64,000 bases of DNA, taken from contig NZ_CP100128.1 in the NCBI RefSeq assembly GCF_024207115.1, positions 62,001-126,000 of the forward strand, given 5' to 3'. Shown here one piece after another: positions 10,078 to 19,502 of this stretch; position 1 is the stretch's first letter; every line of letters starts with the position of its first letter. A program made the position numbers and the translations under genes. The DNA comes from Chromobacterium sp. IIBBL 290-4. Lineage in GTDB: Bacteria > Pseudomonadota > Gammaproteobacteria > Burkholderiales > Chromobacteriaceae. Below the pieces are notes generated by a model, which did not search any database, was not told the origin of the DNA, and saw only the letters and a list, made by a program, of their open reading frames with translations.

Positions 10078-10221
10078 CATTCCGCTCCAGCCGGCCATCA
10101 GCCAGTTACGCTATCTGCCTTCGGCTGAGCCATCCAATATATGCGCACACCTGCCCGATGAGCCCAGCTCCCGGGGCTTGCGCCATGATGACTCCGAGCA
10201 CGCAAGTACTACTGAAAAATA

Positions 10222-10935
10222 CTACCGCCTAGCAATATCCGTAAAATAAAACTTGTCCAAACGATGGCGCGACTCGGTGTATTCGAACAGCCTGCCGTCG
10301 TAGAGGTGGGTCAGGTTTTTGACCACGATGACGTGATCCATGCCGTTCAGGTCCAGGTAGCGGCGGTCGTCGTCGTTGCAGGGCTGGGCCTCGATGATGC
10401 GCTGGGCGTAGCTGATGGTCAGCCCCAGCTCCTGTTCGATGTAGCGGTAGATGGAACCGGCGGCGATGTCTTCCGTCAGGCCGGGGATCAGTTCGGCGAC
10501 GAAGTGGTTGACGTCCAGAATCACGTTTTCGCCGTCGATATTGCGCACCCGCTTGATCCGGACGATCTCCTCTCCTTCCGCCAGGCCGGTGGCCTGAGCC
10601 AGCGGTGCGTCCACCGGCGCATTCGCCAGCTCCGCCACGCGGGAAACCACTTGGCGGCCCATGCGCTCGTTCATTTCCTGGAAGCTGACGATGCCGCTGA
10701 GGTGAAATTCGATATTGCCCGGCTTGAGCACGAACATGCCCTTGCCGTGGATTTTCTGCACGTAGCCGCGTTCCTGCAGCATGTCCACCGCCTTGCGCAC
10801 GGTTCCGCGGCTGGCCTGATAGCTTTGCATCAACTCGGATTCGGACGGGATGCGCTCGCCCTGGGCGTAACGCTGGTTGTCGATATCGGCGGCGATATCG
10901 GAATAGATCTGATGGTATTTGTTCACTTTATTCAT
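10222..10935 (-). CDS. treR: Trehalose operon repressor, GntR/HutC family
   Basis: The protein has an N-terminal winged-helix GntR domain (KYHQIYSDIAADI, then PSESELMQSYQASRGTVRKAVDML) and a C-terminal UTRA effector domain (RIKRVRNIDGENVILDVNHF). It matches the Bacillus-type TreR, which senses trehalose 6-phosphate, not the LacI-type TreR of E. coli. The ATG at 10935 is chosen because family members begin with a K-V-N-K-like segment; an upstream TTG at 10965 is possible. The two palindromes before treB are its likely targets. None of the same type is seen upstream of treR. Confidence 0.9.
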   Translation of the reverse strand: MNKVNKYHQIYSDIAADIDNQRYAQGERIPSESELMQSYQASRGTVRKAVDMLQERGYVQKIHGKGMFVLKPGNIEFHLSGIVSFQEMNERMGRQVVSRVAELANAPVDAPLAQATGLAEGEEIVRIKRVRNIDGENVILDVNHFVAELIPGLTEDIAAGSIYRYIEQELGLTISYAQRIIEAQPCNDDDRRYLDLNGMDHVIVVKNLTHLYDGRLFEYTESRHRLDKFYFTDIARR

Positions 10936-11004
10936 CTTCGGATCGCGCGGCCCCTCGCGCGGCAAGGCCTTACCTTAACAAGACCGCGGCGACGCGGCAA
11001 ACCG

Positions 11005-11901
11005 CTAGTCCCAATAGCCGGCCTGGGCATAGGTTTTCTTGAGATGCTCGATGAAGTGCCGGACCCGCGCCGGCAGCAGACGGCGCTGCGGCACCACGGC
11101 GTAAACCGGATAGTCCGGCGAGGCGAAATCATCCAGCACCGTCGCCAAGCGTCCATCCGACAAGTCGTTCTTCACCTCCCACAAAGAACGCCAAGCCAGG
11201 CCCAGCCCCTGCAAAGCCCAATCATGCAGCACCGCGCCGTCATTGCACTCCAGCCCGCCGGACACTTTCAAGTTCACCAGCCGGCCATCCGCCATGAAAC
11301 TCCAGCCGCGGCTCTGGCTCTCGCCCAGCGACAGGCAGTTGTGGCGCTGTAAATCCTCAAGCGAGCGCGGCACGCCATGGCTGGCCAGATAGGCCGGCGC
11401 GGCCACCACCACGCGGCGGTTCTCCGCCAGGCGGATGGCCACCAGGCTGGAATCGGCCAGATCGGAAATGCGGATGGCGCAATCGATGCGGTCGCGCTGC
11501 AAGTCCACCAGCCGGTCCGACAGGTCCAAGGTCACCTTCACCTCGGGATGCAGGCGCTGGAAGGCGGCCACATGCGGCGCCACATGGCGGCGGCCGAAGC
11601 CAGCCGGCGCAGACAAGCGCAAATGGCCGCGCGCCTTGCCGCTGCCGGAGGCCACCGCCGCCTCGGCCTCTGACAATTCGGCCAGGATGCGCTGGCAATC
11701 TTCATAGAAAGCCTCGCCCTCCTGCGTCGGCGCCACGCTGCGGGTGGTGCGCACCAACAGGCGCACGCCCAGCCGCTCCTCCAAGGCGTCCAGACGCCGC
11801 CCCACCATGGCCGGCACCACGCCCAGCTGCCGCGCGGCTGCCGACAAACTGCCCAGGCCCAGCACGGCGACAAAGGTTTCCAGCTGCTTCAACTCGCTCA
11901 T
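11005..11901 (-). CDS. LysR-family transcriptional regulator
   Basis: The 298-residue protein has an N-terminal LysR winged helix (ETFVAVLGLGSLSAAARQLG, then RRLDALEERLGVRLLVRTTRS) and a substrate-binding domain of the CrgA-like subgroup. It is divergent from aceB with a gap of 126 bases, the typical arrangement of a LysR regulator with its target. It may therefore control malate synthase. The effector is unknown. Confidence 0.9.
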   Translation of the reverse strand: MSELKQLETFVAVLGLGSLSAAARQLGVVPAMVGRRLDALEERLGVRLLVRTTRSVAPTQEGEAFYEDCQRILAELSEAEAAVASGSGKARGHLRLSAPAGFGRRHVAPHVAAFQRLHPEVKVTLDLSDRLVDLQRDRIDCAIRISDLADSSLVAIRLAENRRVVVAAPAYLASHGVPRSLEDLQRHNCLSLGESQSRGWSFMADGRLVNLKVSGGLECNDGAVLHDWALQGLGLAWRSLWEVKNDLSDGRLATVLDDFASPDYPVYAVVPQRRLLPARVRHFIEHLKKTYAQAGYWD

Positions 11902-12027
11902 TAGCTACCTAAAAGTAAAAAATGTTATGCCATTCTCGTCATTTCTTTTTACTTTCCAGCAGAATAGACTGTCAATCATTGCAATGCAGCAAAACCGTCT
12001 ATTCCCCTCTCAAACAGGAGCAAGCGC

Positions 12028-13623
12028 ATGGCAGTCAAGCTACCGCAGGGCGTGGAAGTTCTCGCCGACATCACCCCGGCCTACGCCGAGATCCTCACCC
12101 CCGAAGCGCTGGAGTTCATCGCCAAGCTGCACCGCCGCTTCGAGGCCACGCGCCGCGAACGCATCGCCGCCCGCGCGACGCGCCAAGCCGAGCTGGACGC
12201 CGGCAAGCTGCCGGACTTCCTGCCGCAAACCGCCGCCGTGCGCGCCGGCGACTGGAAGATCGCCGCGCTGCCACAAGACCTGCTGGACCGCCGCGTGGAG
12301 ATCACCGGCCCGGTTGAGCGCAAGATGATGATCAATGCGCTGAACTCCGGCGCCAAAAGCTTCATGGCGGATTTCGAGGACTCCAACTGTCCAAGCTGGG
12401 ACAACCAGATTGCCGGCCAGATCAACGTCCGCGACGCCTATCGCAAAACCATTTCCTTCCAGAGCCCGGAAGGCAAGCAGTACCGGCTGAACGACAGCAT
12501 CGCCACCCTGCTGCTGCGGCCGCGCGGCTGGCATTTGATGGAAAAGCACGTCAAGGTGGACGGCGAGATCGTATCCGGCAGCCTGTTCGACTTCGGCCTG
12601 TCCTTCTTCCATAACATCCATTACCTGCGCGAAAACGGCAGCGCCACCTATTACTACCTGCCGAAGATGGAAAGCCATCTGGAAGCGCGGCTGTGGAACG
12701 ACGTGTTCGTGTTCGCCCAGAACGAACTCAGCGTCCCGCAAGGCACGATCAAGGCTACCGTGCTGATCGAAACTATTCTCGCCGCCTTCGAAATGGACGA
12801 AATCCTCTACGAGCTGCGCGAGCACTCCGCCGGCCTCAACGCCGGCCGCTGGGACTACATCTTCAGCTGCATCAAGAAATTCAAGCAGAACCGCGACTTC
12901 TGCCTGGCCAACCGCGCGCTGATCACCATGACCGTGCCCTTCATGCGCGCCTACGCCTTGCTGCTGCTGAAGACCTGCCACCACCGCCAGGCTCCGGCCA
13001 TAGGCGGCATGGCGGCGCTGATTCCGATCAAGAACGACGCGGCCGCCAATGAAAAAGCGCTGGCCGGCGTGAAGGCGGACAAGGACCGCGACGCCACCGA
13101 CGGCTACGACGGCGGCTGGGTGGCCCACCCGGGCCTGGTGCCTATCGCCGACGCCGCCTTCAGCGCCGTGCTGGACGACGCGCCCAACCAGATCGCCAAG
13201 CAACGCCCGGACGTGCAGGTTGCCGCCGCCGATTTGCTGAACTTCCAGCCGGAAGCGCCGATCACCGAGGCCGGCTTGTCGATGAACATCAATGTCGGCA
13301 TCCAATACCTGGGGGCCTGGATTTCCGGCAACGGCTGCGTGCCCATCCATAACCTGATGGAAGACGCCGCCACCGCCGAGATCTCGCGCTCGCAGATCTG
13401 GCAATGGATACGCTCGCCCAAGGGCGTGCTGGACGACGGCCGCAAAGTGACGGTGGAACTGTTCCGCTCGCTGCAGGAGCGCGAGATCGCCAAGCTGAAG
13501 GCAGAATACGGCAGCCGCTGGACCCAGCAATACGAGGACGCGGCTAAGATGTTCGACCTCCTGACCACGTCGGACGATTTCGTCGAATTCCTGACGCTGC
13601 CCGGCTACGAATACATCGCCTGA
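12028..13623 (+). CDS. aceB: Malate synthase A
   Basis: The 531-residue protein matches AceB in length (E. coli 533) and motifs: FMADFEDSNCPSWDN, a central LRPRGWHLMEKHV, YYYLPKMESHLEARLWNDVF, and C-terminal SRSQIWQWI. It condenses glyoxylate with acetyl-CoA to malate in the glyoxylate shunt or in glyoxylate use. No isocitrate lyase gene is adjacent. RBS AGGAG lies about 8 bases before ATG. A terminator follows at 13643-13670. Confidence 0.96.
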   Translation: MAVKLPQGVEVLADITPAYAEILTPEALEFIAKLHRRFEATRRERIAARATRQAELDAGKLPDFLPQTAAVRAGDWKIAALPQDLLDRRVEITGPVERKMMINALNSGAKSFMADFEDSNCPSWDNQIAGQINVRDAYRKTISFQSPEGKQYRLNDSIATLLLRPRGWHLMEKHVKVDGEIVSGSLFDFGLSFFHNIHYLRENGSATYYYLPKMESHLEARLWNDVFVFAQNELSVPQGTIKATVLIETILAAFEMDEILYELREHSAGLNAGRWDYIFSCIKKFKQNRDFCLANRALITMTVPFMRAYALLLLKTCHHRQAPAIGGMAALIPIKNDAAANEKALAGVKADKDRDATDGYDGGWVAHPGLVPIADAAFSAVLDDAPNQIAKQRPDVQVAAADLLNFQPEAPITEAGLSMNINVGIQYLGAWISGNGCVPIHNLMEDAATAEISRSQIWQWIRSPKGVLDDGRKVTVELFRSLQEREIAKLKAEYGSRWTQQYEDAAKMFDLLTTSDDFVEFLTLPGYEYIA

Positions 13624-13642
13624 ACGGCATGCGATCTGTCCA

Positions 13643-13670
13643 AACGGCCCACTCGGGCCGTTTTTGTTTT
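13643..13670 (+). terminator. Intrinsic terminator after aceB
   Basis: AACGGCCC-ACTC-GGGCCGTT followed by TTTGTTTT, 20 bases after the aceB stop. Confidence 0.9.
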
Positions 13671-13762
13671 CCATTCGTCATCCATTGCCGCTACAGTCTT
13701 GGGGAACCCAGACCGCATTCCCCCTATCCAAGCTGGATTGCTCGCATGCCCAAGGAGGCAAG

Positions 13763-14440
13763 ATGAAACCGCAAGTCCTCTGCTCCATCCTCGCTCTCGC
13801 CGCGCCGCTGGCCTTCGCCGACGGCATCCAGCTCAATTTGTCCGCCAATGCGCAGCGCGAAGTGGCCAACGACCAGATCAGCGCCTCGCTGTATGTGCAA
13901 CAAAGCAACAGCCAGGCCGCCGTCCTGGCCGACAAATTGAACAAGATCACCGCCAACGGCCTGGCCATCGGCCGCAACTACGGCAAAGTCCAGCTGTCCA
14001 CCGGCAGCTACAACACCTGGCCCAGCTATGACAAAAACGGCAAGATCTCCGGCTGGCAAGGCCGCGCCGAGATCAACCTGAAAAGCCGCGACTTCGCCCA
14101 GGCCGCCGAGTTGATCGCCAAATTGCAACAGACCATGCTGCTGGAAGGCGTGCAATTCGGCGTGTCCGACGAAGCCCGCCGCGCCGCCGAGCAAAGCATG
14201 ATTCCCGAAGCCATCGCCAACCTGAAACAGCAGGCGGAAGTGGCCGCCAAGGCGCTGGACAAAAGCGTGGTGGACATCCGCCAGCTGGACATCGGCCAAC
14301 AAAACCACAGTTTCCGCCCCCCGGTCATGATGATGAAAGCGGCCGCCGCGCCGGCCGCGGAATCGGTCAGCCAGCCGGATCTGCAACCCGGCCAAAGCCA
14401 GCTGCAGTTGCAGGTCAGCGGCAAAGTGGAGCTCAAGTAG
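13763..14440 (+). CDS. SIMPL (DUF541) periplasmic protein
   Basis: The 225-residue protein has a signal peptide ending ALAAPLAFA and a SIMPL domain (LNLSANAQREVANDQISASLYVQQ, a central YNTWPSYDKNGKISGWQGRAEINL, a C-terminal LQVSGKVEL strand). SIMPL proteins are periplasmic or surface, with poorly defined functions including oxidative-stress protection. The start at 13763 is fixed by AAGGAGG 5 bases upstream and by the signal peptide. It is probably monocistronic. Confidence 0.88.
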   Translation: MKPQVLCSILALAAPLAFADGIQLNLSANAQREVANDQISASLYVQQSNSQAAVLADKLNKITANGLAIGRNYGKVQLSTGSYNTWPSYDKNGKISGWQGRAEINLKSRDFAQAAELIAKLQQTMLLEGVQFGVSDEARRAAEQSMIPEAIANLKQQAEVAAKALDKSVVDIRQLDIGQQNHSFRPPVMMMKAAAAPAAESVSQPDLQPGQSQLQLQVSGKVELK

Positions 14441-14539
14441 GGCTTTCAGCGCCGGGCGGCTTGCGCTAAAGTAAGCACTGCTGATCCGAGGGACCGATCA
14501 GCGCCCGCCCTCCGACCGACCATTCCATCGCTCCAAAAC

Positions 14540-15151
14540 ATGAAACTGATCGCGTCTTTGACCAGCCCCTACGCCCGCAAGGTGCGCATCGTGCTGGCGG
14601 AAAAGAAAATCGACTGCCCGCTGGAGGAAGATGTGCCCTGGAACGCGGACACCCGCGTCGCCGAGTACAATCCCCTGGGCAAAGTGCCGGTGCTGGAGCT
14701 GGATGACGGCTCCACCCTGTACGACTCCCGCGTCATCGTCGAGTATCTGGAGAACAGCTCGCCGGTCTCGCGCCTGTTGCCGCAAGACAACCGCCAGCTG
14801 ATCGGCGCCCGCCGCTGGGAAGCGCTGGCGGACGGCATCATCGACGCCATGGTGGCCATCGTGCTGGAGCGCCGCCGGCCGCCGGAGAAACAGATGGAGG
14901 AAGTGGTGGAGCGCCAGCGCGGCAAAATACTGCGCGGCCTGTCCACGCTGTCTGAAGACCTGGGCGAAAAGCCTTGGTGCACCAGCCACGGCTACAGCCT
15001 GGCCGACATCGCCGTCGGCTGCTGCCTGGGCTATCTGGATTTCCGCGCGCCGGAGATCGACTGGCGGTCCGCGCATCCTAATCTGGACGCTCTGCTGCAG
15101 AGACTGTACGCGCGCCCCTCCTTCCAGGACACCGAACCGCCCACAGCCTGA
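14540..15151 (+). CDS. Glutathione S-transferase family protein
   Basis: The 203-residue protein has an N-terminal thioredoxin-like domain (MKLIASLTSPYARKVRIVL, then NPLGKVPVLELDDGSTLYDSRVIVEYL) and an all-helical C-terminal domain. The layout and length fit cytosolic GSTs related to YibF. The Ser at the SPY motif is the candidate glutathione-activating residue. It probably acts in detoxification or redox repair; substrate unknown. It converges on the DUF1345 gene. Confidence 0.9.
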   Translation: MKLIASLTSPYARKVRIVLAEKKIDCPLEEDVPWNADTRVAEYNPLGKVPVLELDDGSTLYDSRVIVEYLENSSPVSRLLPQDNRQLIGARRWEALADGIIDAMVAIVLERRRPPEKQMEEVVERQRGKILRGLSTLSEDLGEKPWCTSHGYSLADIAVGCCLGYLDFRAPEIDWRSAHPNLDALLQRLYARPSFQDTEPPTA

Positions 15152-15173
15152 TCGCGACGACGCCCAACAAAAA

Positions 15174-15203
15174 AACGCCACCGCTCATCCGGTGGCGTTT
15201 TCG
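15174..15203. terminator. Bidirectional terminator
   Basis: A-run, AACGCCACCG-CTCATC-CGGTGGCGTT and TTCGTTT lie between the convergent GST and DUF1345 genes. Confidence 0.88.
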
Positions 15204-15219
15204 TTTGCGCGCTCCCGCC

Positions 15220-15909
15220 TTAGATTAATCCCGCGGCGATATTGATCATCAAGGCCAATACCGTGGCATTGAAGAAAAACGCCAGCACGCAATGCGCGGT
15301 GCCGACTTTGCGCTGCCGGCCGCTGGTGAAGCTGACGTCCGCAGTCTGGCCCGAGGTGCCGATGATGAAGGCGAAGTACAGGAAGTCGCCGTAATCCGGC
15401 TCGACGCCGCCCGGAAAATCCAGGCCGCCGCTGCGCCCATGCGCCAATTCGGCGTAATACTCGCGCGCGTAATGCAGCGCGAACATCACATGGGTGAATG
15501 CCCAGGACGACAGCAGCGTGGCCACCGCCAGCAGAATATGCGCCCCCTTGAGCCAGCCGTGCATATCCTTCACCACCGCCAGCTCCATCACGATGGCGCT
15601 CAAGCTGGCCGCCGCCGCCGCGCACACCAGCAACAGCACCAGCCACTGCCCCTCGTCCTCCAGCTTGGCCCATTGCCGCAGCGGCCGGGGCCGCGGACCG
15701 AACATCATCCAGCCTATCAGCGCCAGATACAGCCAGGCGCCGGCATTCCAGCCCACGATGTAACGCGTGACAACATGCATGGGCGCCCAGTAGGGCAGCA
15801 ATAAAATGGCCGCGGCGCCAAACAAGGCGGACAAGACCAATCTAGGCCGGGCCCAGAGCATTCTGATCAAAGCAAACCGTCGGGCGATGGCGAAAACCGT
15901 CATCGGCAT
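15220..15909 (-). CDS. DUF1345 inner-membrane protein
   Basis: The 229-residue protein has about five hydrophobic helices and the DUF1345 landmarks LHYAREYY, GLDFPGGVEPDYGDFLYFAFIIGTSGQ and a final FFFNATVLALMINIAAGLI helix. The family is widespread in proteobacteria and its function is unknown. It stands alone on the minus strand. Confidence 0.88.
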   Translation of the reverse strand: MPMTVFAIARRFALIRMLWARPRLVLSALFGAAAILLLPYWAPMHVVTRYIVGWNAGAWLYLALIGWMMFGPRPRPLRQWAKLEDEGQWLVLLLVCAAAAASLSAIVMELAVVKDMHGWLKGAHILLAVATLLSSWAFTHVMFALHYAREYYAELAHGRSGGLDFPGGVEPDYGDFLYFAFIIGTSGQTADVSFTSGRQRKVGTAHCVLAFFFNATVLALMINIAAGLI

Positions 15910-16089
15910 CCTCTCTTTGTCATGTCAAAAAAATGGCGGAAAACACTTCAGCATCCATCTTGCCGGATTGATCCGGCCGCGCCAAGGCCACCGTCCGGCC
16001 CCGAAAACCCCTGTCTGATAAAACTGTTTTTAAATCTGCCGCCATGCGTCACAATGATTTGAAAATAACAACAGGGAGAAGACATCAAG

Positions 16090-16860
16090 ATGGATTCCGC
16101 AATCAGCGACCGCCCCTACGCCAGCCCGGACTACGAAGCCCAGCTGGAGCCGATTTGCCAGCGACTGGCCAGACAAGACTTCTGCCTGCTGCCCGCCGCG
16201 CAAACGCGGCGTCTGCTGCTGCAGCAAAACCCCAAGGCGCTGGACGACTGGCCAGACTTCCAAAACAGCTGGAACCAGCTGCATCTGGACCAATACATGG
16301 CGGATGGCGGGCATTACCGCAAACGCCTGCACGCCACGCTCAGCGCCTTTCCCTCCTCCCGACATGTCCGCGCCGAGGCGCATCAGCCGCACGTGCAAAG
16401 CCGGCATTACAATCCGCTCAATGGCGGCCAGCCGCGGCACTTCGAACCGGTGAGAAACGAGGTGCTGCACGGCTCCACCATGCAAGCGCTGCTGAGCCTG
16501 AGCTGCGCCGTCTTCGGAAAAATGACGCCCTACACCCACTGGCATATCGAAGCGCACCAGTTCCGCATCGAGGCCAAAAACCGGCAGTCGGGCAAACCTA
16601 CGCCGGAAGGCGTGCATCGCGACGGCGTCCATTTCTTGATGATGATGATGGTGCGGCGAAACAATCTGGTGAATGGCGCCACCCAGCTATTTGATTTGGA
16701 GCGTCAGCCGCTGGCCGAGTTCACGCTGAACGATCCGCTGGACATCGCGCTGATCAATGATGAGCGAGTGCTGCATGGCGTCACGCCCATCGCTCAGCTC
16801 GACCCCTCGCGGGACGGGATCCGCGACGTGCTACTGCTGAGCTTCCGTCGCCGAGGGTAA
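16090..16860 (+). CDS. 2-oxoglutarate/Fe(II) dioxygenase of the amino-acid hydroxylase type
   Basis: The 256-residue protein has the metal facial triad HxD...H: His176, Asp178 (HRDGVHF) and His229 (RVLHGVTPI). The GATQLFDLERQPL segment is also typical of the 2OG-Fe_dioxy family (PF10014). Members such as isoleucine dioxygenase hydroxylate free L-amino acids. A GGGAGAAG RBS supports the ATG. The substrate is not predictable; a solute-binding protein follows 55 bases later. Confidence 0.85.
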   Translation: MDSAISDRPYASPDYEAQLEPICQRLARQDFCLLPAAQTRRLLLQQNPKALDDWPDFQNSWNQLHLDQYMADGGHYRKRLHATLSAFPSSRHVRAEAHQPHVQSRHYNPLNGGQPRHFEPVRNEVLHGSTMQALLSLSCAVFGKMTPYTHWHIEAHQFRIEAKNRQSGKPTPEGVHRDGVHFLMMMMVRRNNLVNGATQLFDLERQPLAEFTLNDPLDIALINDERVLHGVTPIAQLDPSRDGIRDVLLLSFRRRG

Positions 16861-16915
16861 ACAGCCTCGCGCCAGCCAAGCTGCAATCAACACAATTAAG
16901 CGGGACATCGCAACC

Positions 16916-17653
16916 ATGCTTACACGTTTCTATATCGCCTGCGCGTGCTGGATATTGCCCGCCGCCGCGGCGGACGAGCTGCGCGCCTACACCGAAGAAG
17001 TGCCGCCGCTGAATTATTCGGAAAACGGCAAAGTAAAGGGCTTCGCCACCGATGTGCTGAGAATGGCGGCGAAGGATGCAGGCATACGCTTGAGAGTCGA
17101 ATCCCTGCCCTGGCTGCGAGCCCTCGCCATCGTCAAAGACACGCCCAACACCTTGCTGTACACGACGGTGCGCACGCCTGAGCGCGAAAGCCAGTTCCAA
17201 TGGGTCGGACCCATCAGCCCGCGGAAGATCTATCTATACCGTCTGCGGGATAACACTGAAGTCGAAGTGGCCGGACTCCTGGACCTGGCCCGCTACCGCA
17301 TAGGCGCGATGTCGGGCTCGGCCGCGGCCAATCAGCTGGCCGACCTGGGTTTCCAGGCCGGGGGCAATCTGGATCTCAGCCGCGATGACGCCACCAATCT
17401 GAAAAAACTGCTGCTGCACCGGGTGGAGCTGGTCGCCATGCTGGATTGGGCCATGTCCTGGCAACTGCGCCAGTTGCACCAACCCGAACAAACCGTCGTC
17501 CCAGCCCTTCTGCTGGACGGCAAAAAACAGTATTGGTACGCGCTCAACCGGGCCACCCCGCCGGAACTGGCCAAACGATTGCAGGCATCGCTGGACAAGA
17601 TCCAGGCCGACGGCCGGCTGCAATCGCTGCGGCTGAACTACCGCAACGACTAG
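16916..17653 (+). CDS. Periplasmic solute-binding protein (SBP_bac_3-like)
   Basis: The 245-residue protein has a signal peptide (MLTRFYIACACWILPAAAA) and the polar-amino-acid binding fold opening LRAYTEEVPPLNYSENGKVKGFATDVLRMA. No ABC permease or ATPase lies nearby, so it is an orphan binding protein. Such orphans often feed sensors or distant transporters. Its stop overlaps the stop of the convergent MFS gene by 3-4 bases. Confidence 0.85.
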   Translation: MLTRFYIACACWILPAAAADELRAYTEEVPPLNYSENGKVKGFATDVLRMAAKDAGIRLRVESLPWLRALAIVKDTPNTLLYTTVRTPERESQFQWVGPISPRKIYLYRLRDNTEVEVAGLLDLARYRIGAMSGSAAANQLADLGFQAGGNLDLSRDDATNLKKLLLHRVELVAMLDWAMSWQLRQLHQPEQTVVPALLLDGKKQYWYALNRATPPELAKRLQASLDKIQADGRLQSLRLNYRND

Positions 17654-18849
17654 GCCCGGCGCGCCGACCATGCCCATGCCAGCGCGCCGCAAACCAGCCC
17701 CAAACCGGCCAAGGCGATAGTCCAGGCGTATCCATCATCCAGAATCACCGCCATCAAAGCGCCCACGCCGCCTATGGTCTGCAGCAGGAAACCGCACAGG
17801 GCCATGGCATGGGCGCCCTCGCCTTTGCCATCTTCCACCGCCAACGCCATGCTATTGGGAAACAGCACCGCCTGGCAGAAAGTCAGCGCGCAATACAGCG
17901 CGATGAAACCGGCCAAGGCCAGCGCATCGGCGCTCCACAGCCCCGCCAGCAGCGCCGCGGCGGCAAACACCCCCAAGGCGCCCGCTTGCAGCAAGCGGGC
18001 CGCGCCCAGCCGCATCACGCTGCGGTTGACCAGCATCGCCCCGCTGAAATACGCCGCGCCCAGCAACAAGCCTATCGCGCCATAGACGGCCGGCGACAGC
18101 CGGTAATGCAATTGGAACAGGAAAGGGCTGGCCTGCTGCAACACCACGATGGCGGCAAAGCCCGCCCCGCCGCAACAAGACGCCAGCACAAAGCCGGGAC
18201 GCCTCAGCAAGCGCCGGTAGCTGGCCAGCATGCCGCCGGCGGATGCTTGCCCAGCCTGCAGCGGCAAGCCGCGAGACAGCAACCCTATCCCGACCCCGCA
18301 TGCGGCCAGCAACAGGAAGCCATGGCGCCAATCGTCGTACTGGGCGATCAAGCCGCCGATGAACTGGCCGCCGCCCATCGCGGTGATGAAGGCAATGGAC
18401 AACAGCGACAGACGCTTGACCAACTCGTCGCCGCTCCAGAAATCCCGCGCCAGAATGCGCCCGACAATGGCGCAGCCCCCCGCCGCGATGCCCTGCGCGG
18501 CTCTCAAAAACAGCAGCGACGCGCCGGAGGACGCAAAAGCCAATAACAGGCTGCAGGCCACGAATAAAGACAGCGCGCAGTTCAAGGCCGCCCTGCGGCC
18601 CCGGCGCTGCGCCACATCTCCCCACATCGGCACCGCCAGCGCCGCGCCGATGACGAACACCGCGATGGAAGCCTCCACCACCGCCTTGCTCAAAACCAGC
18701 TCCGCCATCACCCGGGGCAGCGACGGCAAATACACGGTGGTGGCCATCTGTGTGACAAACACCAGCAAACAAGCCAGCAACATCACTCTGGCTAACAATC
18801 CACCCGAAACGCATGCCTCATTTCCAGACAAAACCTTGCTATCCGACAT
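17650..18849 (-). CDS. MFS efflux transporter, Bcr/CflA-like
   Basis: The 399-residue protein has twelve predicted helices. The MFS loop motif GDVAQRRGRRAALN between helices 2 and 3 and the TTVYLPSLPRVMAELVLSK opening are typical of Bcr/CflA/EmrD drug-proton antiporters. It would expel a small molecule; substrate unknown. The RBS is weak. Confidence 0.87.
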   Translation of the reverse strand: MSDSKVLSGNEACVSGGLLARVMLLACLLVFVTQMATTVYLPSLPRVMAELVLSKAVVEASIAVFVIGAALAVPMWGDVAQRRGRRAALNCALSLFVACSLLLAFASSGASLLFLRAAQGIAAGGCAIVGRILARDFWSGDELVKRLSLLSIAFITAMGGGQFIGGLIAQYDDWRHGFLLLAACGVGIGLLSRGLPLQAGQASAGGMLASYRRLLRRPGFVLASCCGGAGFAAIVVLQQASPFLFQLHYRLSPAVYGAIGLLLGAAYFSGAMLVNRSVMRLGAARLLQAGALGVFAAAALLAGLWSADALALAGFIALYCALTFCQAVLFPNSMALAVEDGKGEGAHAMALCGFLLQTIGGVGALMAVILDDGYAWTIALAGLGLVCGALAWAWSARRA

Positions 18850-19030
18850 TCAAGCCATTCCAATTCACGATTGAGAAACCAGGACAGGCCGTTCAGCCCT
18901 CCGCCTGGCCCGCTCCGACAGCGGGCATCCAGGATGCGCGACAGAAACGCGGCAAGCGCGTTGGGCCAGCGCGAAACCGGTTGACGAAGCAAACCGTAAT
19001 CAGCGCCGCAGGGAAACGGCAGAGCGCAAT

Positions 19031-19056
19031 GAAAACCGGCACGCTTGGCGTGCCGG
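19031..19056 (-). terminator. Terminator after the 93-residue gene
   Basis: CCGGCACGC-TTG-GCGTGCCGG is a perfect 9-bp stem; on the minus strand it is followed by TTTTC. It lies 40 bases beyond the stop of the gene at 19096-19377. Confidence 0.75.
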
Positions 19057-19095
19057 CGAATTCTCCCTCAAGCTCTCACAGCCTGGCAATGACAA

Positions 19096-19377
19096 TCAGC
19101 TTGCCCCAAGCGCTTGCAGCACGGCGTCTGCCGTCTCGGCGGACGCCATCGCCTGGCGCAGACGGTTGAAAGCCTCCGCGGCCTTGTCCGGATGCTTGGC
19201 GAACGGAACCAGGCCATCATACTCCCACCCCGCCGCCGCCAAAGCCTGCTTGCGAAAAGTCATGCCGTCATTGCCGCCGCCGCCCATATTGACCAAGGCC
19301 TGCTCAATCAGCGTATGCGGCAGCGGCTTGCGGCTCAGCGTGACAAAGTGCTTGCTGTGGATTTCATCAAACTGCAT
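19096..19377 (-). CDS. Small hypothetical protein (93 aa)
   Basis: The start at 19377 is chosen because AGGA lies about 9 bases upstream; an earlier in-frame start would add 29 residues of poor-quality sequence. The protein is soluble with a His/Gly-rich middle (NMGGGGNDGMTFRKQAL) and a helical C-terminus. I do not recognise the family. It stands downstream of the YdcH-like gene on the same strand, but the terminator at 19453 separates them. Confidence 0.7.
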   Translation of the reverse strand: MQFDEIHSKHFVTLSRKPLPHTLIEQALVNMGGGGNDGMTFRKQALAAAGWEYDGLVPFAKHPDKAAEAFNRLRQAMASAETADAVLQALGAS

Positions 19378-19452
19378 ATCTGTGATCCTATCGTTACGTT
19401 GCCCTGAATTAGTTTTAGTTGGAACTGAAACAAACTTCAGCGCAAAACGACA

Positions 19453-19480
19453 AAGCCGGACCATTCGTCCGGCTTCCTTT
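19453..19480. terminator. Terminator after the YdcH-like gene
   Basis: AAGCCGGA-CCATTCG-TCCGGCTT with a T-rich continuation on both strands lies just beyond the stop at 19503. Confidence 0.8.
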
Positions 19481-19502
19481 ATGGATCACGCGCTTGCCGC
19501 AA

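Noticed and set aside
18792..18992. Minus-strand 66-codon ORF overlapping the MFS start
   Set aside because: No RBS and no coding character; it largely overlaps the MFS N-terminus in another frame.
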